25,851 nt of DNA, taken from positions 1-25,851 of the forward strand of contig JAZDOS010000021.1 in assembly GCA_043798375.1 (NCBI GenBank), written 5' to 3'. The notes below the pieces were generated by a model, which saw only the letters and a program-made list of their open reading frames with translations, had not been told where the DNA came from and did not search any database. The stretch comes from JAPLMI01 sp043798375 (GTDB lineage: Bacteria; Omnitrophota; Gorgyraeia; 2-01-FULL-45-10). This document shows positions 8,052-14,393 of this stretch, in pieces. The first letter of the stretch is position 1. Every line of letters starts with the position of its first letter. The position numbers were made by a program, and so were the translations under genes.

Positions 8052-8261
8052 ATGCGGAATCTGATCATAATACTCGTGATGTTCGTGACGATTCTCGGGC
8101 CGTCGGCCGTAATCGCGGCGATAGGTTACGCCTCTATCCGCGCCCTGGGGAGGAACCCCTCTTCAGCGCCGAAGATATTGCTTGCCATGATAGTCGCCCT
8201 CATATTCGCCGAAGCGATAGCCGTGATCGCGCTGTTGGTGCTGTTCCAGTTATTCGCGTAG
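8052..8261 (+). CDS. atpE: ATP synthase c subunit
   Basis: 69 residues from ATG 8052: two hydrophobic helices joined by the polar loop GRNPS (Arg34-Asn35-Pro36), equivalent to the RQP loop of other c subunits. The ion-binding carboxylate is Glu54 in helix 2 (IFAEAIAVIALL). The residue after it is Ala, and the helix-1 position equivalent to the Na+-ligand Gln is Ile, so the known Na+ signature (Gln plus Glu-Ser/Thr) is absent and proton coupling is the simpler reading. Helix 1 has few glycines compared with the usual GxGxGxG zipper. The upstream in-frame extension is repeat-encoded and unlikely to be translated. The c-ring needs about 8-15 copies per enzyme, and this gene is bracketed by two repeat hairpins that might separate its mRNA stability from its neighbours (inference). 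Confidence 0.9.
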   Translation: MRNLIIILVMFVTILGPSAVIAAIGYASIRALGRNPSSAPKILLAMIVALIFAEAIAVIALLVLFQLFA

Positions 8262-8267
8262 TGAATC

Positions 8268-8353
8268 CGGTTAGCGGTGTGCGGTTTTCGGTTTGCGGTT
8301 AGCGCCGACAATCGAACACCGAACACCGACAACCACAAACCGATAACCGATTA
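8268..8353 (+). repeat. ORF-less CGGTTNN heptamer hairpin between atpE and atpA
   Basis: Five G-arm units (8268-8302), a CG dinucleotide, and seven C-arm units (8305-8353) with variation at unit positions 1, 6 and 7. It is the closest relative of the previous hairpin, sharing 32 identical nt across the apex (8280-8311), which points to recent copying or gene conversion. atpA starts 2 nt downstream with no separate Shine-Dalgarno. Confidence 0.92.
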
Positions 8354-8355
8354 TT

Positions 8356-9852
8356 ATGACGCTAAAGACAGAAGCTGTTTCGATAAGAGAGATCGGCCGC
8401 ATAAGAGAGATCAACAAATCCATCGTCAGGATAGACGGCCTGTATAACTGCATGATAGGCCAGCTTGTGAACTTCAGCGATAATTCCCGCGGGTTCGTGA
8501 TGGGATTCGACGAGGAAGATGTCCTCGTCCTTCTTTTCGGCCGGGCTAAAGGAATAAGGGTCGGCGGCAGGGTTTATTCACAGACAGAGCCGTTTACAGT
8601 GCCGGTAGGAAAACATTTTGTGGGGAGGGTCGTCAATTCATTATGCGAACCCCTGGACGGAAAGGGCCGTATAAAAGAGTCCTCCCCTTATAATATATTC
8701 AAAAACGCGCCCGCCGTCCTTGACAGAATACCGATAGAAGAGATGTTCCAGACAGGTATAAGGATCATCGATTCGTGCATACCCATCGGCAAGGGGCAGA
8801 GGGAGCTTATCATAGGCGACAGGATGACAGGGAAGAGCACGATAGCCGTCGATACAATATTGAACCAAAAAGGAAAAGGCGTCATATGCATCTGGTGCTG
8901 TATAGGCCGCGACTACTCCTCTTTAGAGAAGGTCGTTGGGGTATTGAAGGAGCGCGGCGCCCTGGATTACACGATAGTGGTCTCGGCGCTCGCCTCGACT
9001 CCGATAGGCGAACAGTACCTTGTTCCTTACACGGCCGCGACGCTGGGGGAGTATTTCATGTATTCGGGCCGCGATGTATTCGTCGTCTTCGACGACCTGA
9101 CAAAGCATGCCTGGGCATACAGGGAACTCTCGCTCCTCCTGGAGAGGCCGCCCGGCAGAGAGGCATATCCCGGAGACATCTTTTACCTGCATGCCCAACT
9201 TATGGAACGGGCGGGTAAATTACTGCCCGAGATGGGCGGCGGCTCGATGACGTTTTTCCCGATTGCCGATACCCTGCAGGGGGATATAGCCGGGTTTATT
9301 CCGACGAATTTAATCTCCATGACGGACGGGCAGGTTTATCTCGATTCCACGCTCTTCAGCGAGGGTTTTAAACCTGCGATAGATCTGGGGCTCTCCGTCT
9401 CGCGTATAGGAAACAAGGTTCTTCCCAAAATGATGAGGGAACTCGTGCAGGACGCAGGTTTAAAATATATCCAGTACAGGGAACTCCTGAAGTCCACAAA
9501 GCTCAGGGCGGCGGTGTCAGAAGACGCGAGCCTCCGCCTGAAACACGGCGAAAAGATAGAAAAGATTTTCATCCAGGATAAGAATGCCCCCTCATCCATG
9601 GCGGAACAGATGATGCTATTTTTCGCGCTCAAGGAAGGCGTCCTGGACATCCTGCCCAACGATAAGTGCGAAGAGTTTAAAAGGGACATCCTTGGCTTCG
9701 CCGGAAAAGAAATCCCGGATGTGGTCAAGAACCTGGAGAATGGCGAGGATCTGGCGGCGACGGACAGGAAGGCCTTGAGGGACTGCATCGTCAGGTTTTT
9801 TAAGGGACGAGATTCAATAATGACAAATGACAAAATTCAAAGTACAAAATAA
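8356..9852 (+). CDS. atpA: ATP synthase F1 alpha subunit
   Basis: 498 residues, close to the usual 500-510. Domains in order are the N-terminal beta-barrel (about 1-90), the nucleotide-binding domain and the C-terminal helical domain. Walker A is GDRMTGKS (residues 154-161; Lys160), where typical alpha has GDRQTGKT, so Gln is replaced by Met. The Walker B region is VFVVFDDLTKHA (241-252), and the arginine finger lies in SVSRIGNK (Arg350). Alpha subunits form the non-catalytic sites of the alpha3beta3 hexamer. Order in the cluster is epsilon, b-delta, c, alpha, gamma, beta. The last 11 or so residues and the stop codon are encoded by a degenerate 7-nt repeat (9819-9853), so the tail is probably an acquired extension. 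There is no visible Shine-Dalgarno; translation may rely on the preceding hairpin region or coupling. Confidence 0.95.
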   Translation: MTLKTEAVSIREIGRIREINKSIVRIDGLYNCMIGQLVNFSDNSRGFVMGFDEEDVLVLLFGRAKGIRVGGRVYSQTEPFTVPVGKHFVGRVVNSLCEPLDGKGRIKESSPYNIFKNAPAVLDRIPIEEMFQTGIRIIDSCIPIGKGQRELIIGDRMTGKSTIAVDTILNQKGKGVICIWCCIGRDYSSLEKVVGVLKERGALDYTIVVSALASTPIGEQYLVPYTAATLGEYFMYSGRDVFVVFDDLTKHAWAYRELSLLLERPPGREAYPGDIFYLHAQLMERAGKLLPEMGGGSMTFFPIADTLQGDIAGFIPTNLISMTDGQVYLDSTLFSEGFKPAIDLGLSVSRIGNKVLPKMMRELVQDAGLKYIQYRELLKSTKLRAAVSEDASLRLKHGEKIEKIFIQDKNAPSSMAEQMMLFFALKEGVLDILPNDKCEEFKRDILGFAGKEIPDVVKNLENGEDLAATDRKALRDCIVRFFKGRDSIMTNDKIQSTK

Positions 9853-9853
9853 A
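9819..9853 (+). repeat. Degenerate heptamer array forming the atpA C-terminus
   Basis: Five units in 7-nt register (AATGACA twice, AAATTCA, AAGTACA, AAATAAA) encode the last residues of alpha (MTNDKIQSTK) and its TAA. The sequence family differs from the three main ones, and no complementary arm is visible. It may be a solo arm of a fourth family. Confidence 0.6.
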
Positions 9854-9877
9854 CTCTTGTGATTCGGGAATCAAAAC

Positions 9878-10741
9878 ATGGCGACGGTTAACGAGATAAA
9901 AGAGGAATTGAAGTTCAACAGAGGCATGATGGACATTGTGGAGATCATGAAGAACATCGCCGTTTTTCAATTCCGCGCCCTTCAGCGAAAAAAGGAACGG
10001 TTTGGCCTGCTTGCCGGCGCGCTGGAGGGATTTTTCAGGATGGTCGATATCGGACAGGCATCAGGGCCTTTTATAAACCCGCGGACCGGCGCGTTGGCCA
10101 TAGTGATGATAACTTCAGACGAGGGCTTCATGGGCGGCCTCAACCTCAAGGTCATAAACACCGCCGTCTCGCAGCCCGGCGCCGATAATTCCGAGCTCAT
10201 CGTTCTCGGGGAAAGGGGCGCGCGTTATCTCGGCGAGATAGGCAAGCCATTCACCGCTTTCAGGGGTATTGACTTCGAAGCAAGGTATAAGCTTGCTTCG
10301 GAACTGAAGGAATATATCGTGAAAGGCGTTAAGGAAGGCAGGTTCGGCAGGGTGATACTATCCTATCCGAACCCGGTGTCGTTCTTGGTGCAGAGGGTGG
10401 ATGTCGCGAAAGTGCTGCCGTTGTCAGGGGACAGGGGACAGGGGGCAGGGGACAGGGGGCAGGGGACAGGGTTCAGGAGAGAAGTGATAATCGAATCGCC
10501 GTTAGAAGGGATCGTGGAATATCTCGCGGAGCAGGCCATATTCCATAAGTTGATCGAAGTTTTCGAGGACAGCAAGATGTCGGAGTTCGCGGCGCGCGCT
10601 ATTCATCTGGAAGGGAGCGGCCGCGACCTCGCCGAGAAGGAAAATATCCTGAAGCTGCGCTATTTTCACGCGTATCATGAGGTGATAGATAAGGGGACGA
10701 GGGAACTGTTCGCGGCGCAGGTCATTCGGAGGAGGCGGTAG
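9878..10741 (+). CDS. atpG: ATP synthase F1 gamma subunit, divergent, with a repeat-encoded insertion
   Basis: 287 residues. The N-terminal helix (VNEIKEELKFNRGMMDIVEIMKNIA) and C-terminal helix (LKLRYFHAYHEVIDKGTRELF) have the spacing of the gamma coiled-coil stalk, but the usual signatures (KI..AM.MV, ITEI..GA) are heavily altered. The central Rossmann-like part contains ITSDEGFMGGLN, equivalent to the conserved SDRGLCG.LN motif. Residues about 183-201 are Gly/Arg/Asp-rich low-complexity sequence encoded by an in-frame G-rich heptamer array (10425-10480), probably in a surface loop between the central domain and the C-terminal helix. Start ATG 9878 has only weak Shine-Dalgarno potential. 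Family assignment is supported by position between alpha and beta. The degree of divergence is unusual for a housekeeping synthase. Confidence 0.85.
   Translation: MATVNEIKEELKFNRGMMDIVEIMKNIAVFQFRALQRKKERFGLLAGALEGFFRMVDIGQASGPFINPRTGALAIVMITSDEGFMGGLNLKVINTAVSQPGADNSELIVLGERGARYLGEIGKPFTAFRGIDFEARYKLASELKEYIVKGVKEGRFGRVILSYPNPVSFLVQRVDVAKVLPLSGDRGQGAGDRGQGTGFRREVIIESPLEGIVEYLAEQAIFHKLIEVFEDSKMSEFAARAIHLEGSGRDLAEKENILKLRYFHAYHEVIDKGTRELFAAQVIRRRR
10425..10480 (+). repeat. Solo CAGGGGN heptamer arm inside atpG
   Basis: Eight units in perfect 7-nt register (mostly CAGGGGA and CAGGGGG, then CAGGGTT and CAGGAGA). The reading frame stays open. Successive GGGG runs with 3-nt spacers fit a G-quadruplex pattern on the coding strand and in the mRNA. 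No C arm is nearby. Confidence 0.92.
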
Positions 10742-10746
10742 GATTG

Positions 10747-11192
10747 TGTCAGGTGTCATGTGTCAGGTGTCAGGATTAAGGAATAGATGATATGAAAAAC
10801 GATAATAAGGGGTATAAAAAATTGCAGGTCTGGCAAGAAGCCCATAAATTAGTCCTTTTAATTTATGAGTATACGGAAAATTTTCCTAGAAACGAGGAGT
10901 TTGGTTTGGTATCGCAGATTAGAAGAGCGGCTGTATCGATTTCTGCTAATATAGTGGAGGGCCAGGCAAGCAGCAGCAAAAAAGAATTTTTGAATTTTTT
11001 GAATATTGCTAACCGTTCACTTGTTGAAATGGAATATCTTTTGGAAACCGCGCACGATCTAAGATATCTCGGAAATGATAAGTTTGAAGAATTAGAGAAA
11101 TACCGGTATAAAGTCGGTAATCTACTTAACGGACTTATCCGCTCTATCAGGCATAGGTTAAATACATGATACTTGACACATGACACATGACA
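10747..11192 (+). mobile_element. IVS-like element 3: S23-type ORF between TGTCANG heptamer arms
   Basis: The left arm 10747-10774 is four units (TGTCAGG, TGTCATG, TGTCAGG, TGTCAGG). The right arm 11165-11192 is four units (CATGATA, CTTGACA, CATGACA twice), the complementary strand of the same family. The ORF stop TGA (11167-11169) lies in the right arm, and the ATG of the downstream beta subunit (11180) is also made from a right-arm unit. The element lies between gamma and beta of the ATP synthase. Confidence 0.6.
10792..11169 (+). CDS. S23/IVS-type four-helix-bundle protein, copy 3
   Basis: 125 residues with the family signature VWQEAHKLVL, FPRNEEFGL, QIRRAAVSI, and NIVEGQASS where the usual form is NIAEG; the C-terminus is basic (GLIRSIRHRLNT). 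It is the third paralog in the window and again lies in the loop of its own heptamer hairpin, this time of the TGTCANG family. It separates atpG from atpD in an otherwise continuous ATP synthase cluster and is markedly AT-rich. Nothing suggests it is an ATP synthase subunit; I read it as the protein of an inserted element. AAGGAATAGATGAT before the ATG contains a plausible Shine-Dalgarno (AAGGA). Confidence 0.9.
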   Translation: MKNDNKGYKKLQVWQEAHKLVLLIYEYTENFPRNEEFGLVSQIRRAAVSISANIVEGQASSSKKEFLNFLNIANRSLVEMEYLLETAHDLRYLGNDKFEELEKYRYKVGNLLNGLIRSIRHRLNT

Positions 11193-12586
11193 CTACGCGC
11201 AAATACGGGAAAGTGATAGCGGCGCAGGGGCCGATAGTGGACGTAAGGTTTGACGCAGCTGACGACCTGCCGTTCCTTTACGAAGTGGTCAGGGCAAAGA
11301 CGTTTGACGGCAGGCCCTTACTTCTTGAGATAGCTGAATACATGGAGGGCGGGATAGCGCGCTGTATCGCCCTTGAATCGACTGTAAATTTACAAAGGAA
11401 TTCCGAGGTCGAGGCGGCCGGCTCGGCCCTTAAAATCCCCGTCGGCGAAGAACTTTTCGGCAGGATAATAAACGCCGTGGGAAAGCCTATCGACAAAAAA
11501 GGCGATATAAAACCGGAGAAGTTCTTAACGGTAGAAAAAGAGGTATCGAAGACCTACCTCAATCCGGACAGGCTCATCGGCGAAAAGCCCCAGATACTCG
11601 AAACGGGGATAAAGATTGTGGACCTGCTCTTTCCTTTAGTCAAGGGCTCGAAGATGGGGCTAATCGGCGGCGCCGGGCTGGGGAAGACTGTCCTGATATT
11701 GGAGTTGATCCATAATGTAATCACCAAACACGAGGGGGCGTGCGTTTTTACCGGCGCAGGCGAGAGAATAAGGGAAGGAAATGAGCTCTATTACGAATTC
11801 AAAAAACAGGAGATGCTCGATAAGATAATGTTCGCCTTCGGGCAGATGAACGAGCCTCCCGGAGCGAAATTCGGAGTGGCCTTTACCGGCATAACGCTGG
11901 CGGAATATCTGCAGAGCCGGAACAAGGACGTCCTCTTCTTTATTGATAACGTCTACCGCTTTGTGCAGGCGGGAGCCGAGATATCTACGCTTCTCGGGCG
12001 CGTGCCGTCGGAAACCGGTTACCAGCCGACGCTCGCCTCCGAAGTGAGCGATTTTCACGAGAGGATACGCTCGAAAGAAGGAGGTTCGATCACGGCTATA
12101 GAGACGGTCTACGTGCCGGCTGACGACCTGACGGACCCCGCGGTGGTGGCGATATTCAGTTACCTGAATTCGATCGTCGTCCTGTCGAGGGAAAAGGTCC
12201 AGATGAAGATCTATCCGGCGGTCGACGCGCTTTCTTCTTCCTCCGGCAATCTCGATCCCGCGATCGTCGGCAAAGAGCACTTCGATATTGCGCAAGGCGT
12301 TTTGAGGGTATTGACAAAGTATAAGGAACTCTCGAAGATAGTGCCGATCGTGGGCATCGAGGAGCTCTCGAACACCGACAGGGTTCTCTACGAGAGGGCG
12401 AGGAAGCTTCAGAATTTCCTCACCCAGCCCTTCTTCGTGGCGGAGGCATATACGGGCCATGCGGGAAAGTACGTCGCCATCAAGGATACGCTGGAGGGAT
12501 GCGATAAGATAATGACGGGCCGCCTCGACAAGGTCCCGGAGGAGAAGTTCTATTTCATAGGCAAGGTGAGCGAAGCCGAAAGTTGA
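11180..12586 (+). CDS. atpD: ATP synthase F1 beta subunit (catalytic)
   Basis: 468 residues, the usual length. P-loop GGAGLGKT (163-170; Lys169), catalytic Glu195 in GERIREGN, adenine-contact region SETGYQPTL (Tyr281) and C-terminal QPFFVAEAYTG are all intact, so it should be catalytically competent. The DELSEED element that couples to gamma and epsilon is changed to EELSNTD (394-400), with fewer acidic residues. Together with the truncated epsilon this suggests altered regulation of rotary coupling. Start ATG 11180 and the first residues (MTHDT) come from the repeat arm of element 3; a start further in is possible but no better candidate is visible. In standard operons beta lies between gamma and epsilon; here epsilon is at the opposite end of the cluster. 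Confidence 0.95.
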   Translation: MTHDTTRKYGKVIAAQGPIVDVRFDAADDLPFLYEVVRAKTFDGRPLLLEIAEYMEGGIARCIALESTVNLQRNSEVEAAGSALKIPVGEELFGRIINAVGKPIDKKGDIKPEKFLTVEKEVSKTYLNPDRLIGEKPQILETGIKIVDLLFPLVKGSKMGLIGGAGLGKTVLILELIHNVITKHEGACVFTGAGERIREGNELYYEFKKQEMLDKIMFAFGQMNEPPGAKFGVAFTGITLAEYLQSRNKDVLFFIDNVYRFVQAGAEISTLLGRVPSETGYQPTLASEVSDFHERIRSKEGGSITAIETVYVPADDLTDPAVVAIFSYLNSIVVLSREKVQMKIYPAVDALSSSSGNLDPAIVGKEHFDIAQGVLRVLTKYKELSKIVPIVGIEELSNTDRVLYERARKLQNFLTQPFFVAEAYTGHAGKYVAIKDTLEGCDKIMTGRLDKVPEEKFYFIGKVSEAES

Positions 12587-12594
12587 AAAGTATG

Positions 12595-12650
12595 TATCAT
12601 GTGTCAAGTATCATGTATCATGACACTTGACACATGATACTTGACACAAG
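12595..12650 (+). repeat. ORF-less TGTCAAG/TATCATG heptamer hairpin between atpD and gspE
   Basis: The first arm is four units (TATCATG, TGTCAAG, TATCATG, TATCATG; 12595-12622), directly followed by four complementary units (ACACTTG, ACACATG, ATACTTG, ACACAAG; 12623-12650). It belongs to the family of element 3, and its last unit contributes the AAGGAG ribosome-binding site of gspE. Confidence 0.9.
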
Positions 12651-12658
12651 GAGAGACG

Positions 12659-14302
12659 ATGGCGCTGCGATTAGGCGAGATATTGGTCGAAAAGAAAATG
12701 ATAACGCAGGACAAGCTCAAAGAGGCGATAGCCGAACAGAAGCGGACGGGCGAAATACTGGGACAGGTCCTGATAAGGATGGGCGCGGTGAGCGAGAGCG
12801 ATATGCTTCATGTGCTGGCCGAACAGCAGGGCATACCGTTTGTTGACTTAAGAAAGACCAAAATAGACGAAAGCGTGATTAAAAGCGTTCCGCCGAAATT
12901 TGCCTGGCATTATAAAATAATGCCGATACGCATGGAAGGCAACATCCTGACCATCGCCATATCCAATCCCTTCGACATGTGGCCCATCGACGATCTTGAG
13001 ACGCACCTGGGCTACAGGGTGGATAAGGTCCTGGCGAGTTCTTCGGACATAATGGAGATGGTGAAAAAATATTACGGCGTCGGAGCCGATACGATAGAGC
13101 GCATAATGGCGGAGGAGCCGCGCGAGGCCGAAAAGAAAGCGGCGGCCGCGGATGAGAAGGTCGAAGACCTCGAGAAGATGGCGGGGGACGCCTCTGTCGT
13201 GAAATTAGTGAACCAGATCATGCAGCAGGCGATAAAAGACAGGGCCACCGATATACACATCGAACGTTTCAGGAACGACGTGACGCTGCGTTACAGGATA
13301 GACGGCGTCCTGTATGATATACAGATGAGCGAGAATATAAGGTATCTTTATCCGGCGATCGTCTCGAGGATAAAGATAATGTCGGGGTTGAATATCATAG
13401 AGAGGCGCCTGCCGCAGGACGGCCGCTCGAAGGTGAAGATAGGCGAGAACGAATACGACATGCGCGTATCCATAATCCCGACGATCTACGGCGAAAGCAT
13501 CGTATTAAGGATACTCGCGCTGAAGATGCTTTTCAGCATGGCGGATCTCGGCATGTCGAAGAGAGACAGTCAGATGCTGGAGGCGCTGATAAAGAAACCT
13601 CACGGCATAATATTCGTGACGGGCCCTACGGGGAGCGGCAAGTCCACGACCTTATACGCGTGTTTAAGCAAATTGAACACGCGCGACAGAAATATAATAA
13701 CTATAGAGGACCCGGTCGAGTACGAGCTGAAGGGGATTTCGCAGATACAGGTCTCTCCGAAAGTCGGCCTCACGTTCGCGGCCGCCCTGAGGAGCAGCTT
13801 GAGGCACGACCCCGATATCATGATGGTGGGCGAGGTCAGGGATTTTGAGACGGCCGAGATCGCGATACAGACCGCGCTTACCGGCCATCTCGTCTTATCG
13901 ACGATCCATACGAACGACGCGGCAAGCGGCATAACGCGGCTTCTGGATATAGGCGTCGAGCCGTACCTGGCGGCGTCGTCGGTGGAGGCGTTCATGGCGC
14001 AGAGGCTGGTGAGGGTCATATGCGAGAAGTGCAAGGAAAAAGTGAGCGGCAAGGAATGGAGAGGAAAGGGCTGCAAGGCCTGCGGCAACACCGGATTTGT
14101 CGGCAGGACCGGCATATATGAGATATTACCGGTGAACGAGGAGATCCGCAAACTGATTTCAAAGACGGTCTCCGCCGATGAAATAAAGGAAAAGGCGGTT
14201 GCGCTCGGAATGCGCACATTAAAGGAAGACGGCTGGGAGAAGGTCAATGCGGGAATAACGACGCCCGAGGAGGTCCTGAGGGTGACGCAGCTTGAGGAAT
14301 AA
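12659..14302 (+). CDS. gspE: GspE/PilB-type secretion assembly ATPase
   Basis: 547 residues. ATG 12659 is chosen because AAGGAG ends a few bases upstream; the TTG at 12641 is inside the repeat. The N-terminal MshEN-type domain (LGEILVEKKMITQDKL) is followed by the N2 domain and the RecA-like ATPase: Walker A GPTGSGKS (322-329), Asp-box ITIEDPVEYEL, Walker B DIMMVGEVRD (386-395) and His-box STIHTNDA (414-421). The tetracysteine zinc motif of GspE/PilB is present at Cys455, Cys458, Cys472 and Cys475. It powers pseudopilus or pilus assembly from the cytoplasmic face with GspF and the PilM-N/GspL-like protein encoded downstream. It heads the secretion gene run 12659-21059. Confidence 0.95.
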   Translation: MALRLGEILVEKKMITQDKLKEAIAEQKRTGEILGQVLIRMGAVSESDMLHVLAEQQGIPFVDLRKTKIDESVIKSVPPKFAWHYKIMPIRMEGNILTIAISNPFDMWPIDDLETHLGYRVDKVLASSSDIMEMVKKYYGVGADTIERIMAEEPREAEKKAAAADEKVEDLEKMAGDASVVKLVNQIMQQAIKDRATDIHIERFRNDVTLRYRIDGVLYDIQMSENIRYLYPAIVSRIKIMSGLNIIERRLPQDGRSKVKIGENEYDMRVSIIPTIYGESIVLRILALKMLFSMADLGMSKRDSQMLEALIKKPHGIIFVTGPTGSGKSTTLYACLSKLNTRDRNIITIEDPVEYELKGISQIQVSPKVGLTFAAALRSSLRHDPDIMMVGEVRDFETAEIAIQTALTGHLVLSTIHTNDAASGITRLLDIGVEPYLAASSVEAFMAQRLVRVICEKCKEKVSGKEWRGKGCKACGNTGFVGRTGIYEILPVNEEIRKLISKTVSADEIKEKAVALGMRTLKEDGWEKVNAGITTPEEVLRVTQLEE

Positions 14303-14393
14303 GAGTGGATAGGGATAAAAAAGGATAGATAGGGATAAAAAAGGAAAAAAAGGATAGATAGGGATAAATAAGAATAGAGAGGGATAAAGAAAA
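14303..14393 (+). repeat. Cytosine-free A/G-rich tandem repeat between gspE and gspF
   Basis: The 91 nt between the gspE stop and gspF start contain no C on the + strand. They are built from reiterated GGATAGATAGGGATAAAAAA-like units (period about 20 nt, then irregular). Unlike the heptamer hairpins there is no complementary arm. The last GAGGGATAAAG could serve as a weak Shine-Dalgarno. Confidence 0.8.

Noticed and set aside
8052..8261. Sodium-dependent c-ring
   Set aside because: The helix-1 Gln and the Ser/Thr after the carboxylate are missing (Ile and Ala instead).
4705..11169. S23-type ORFs as Avd subunits of a local diversity-generating retroelement
   Set aside because: No reverse transcriptase, template repeat or adenine-variable repeat pair is visible in the window; only the fold is shared.
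7190..12650. Heptamer hairpins as Rho-independent terminators
   Set aside because: No T-run follows any of them, they occur inside reading frames, and the next gene often starts 2 nt later in the same operon.
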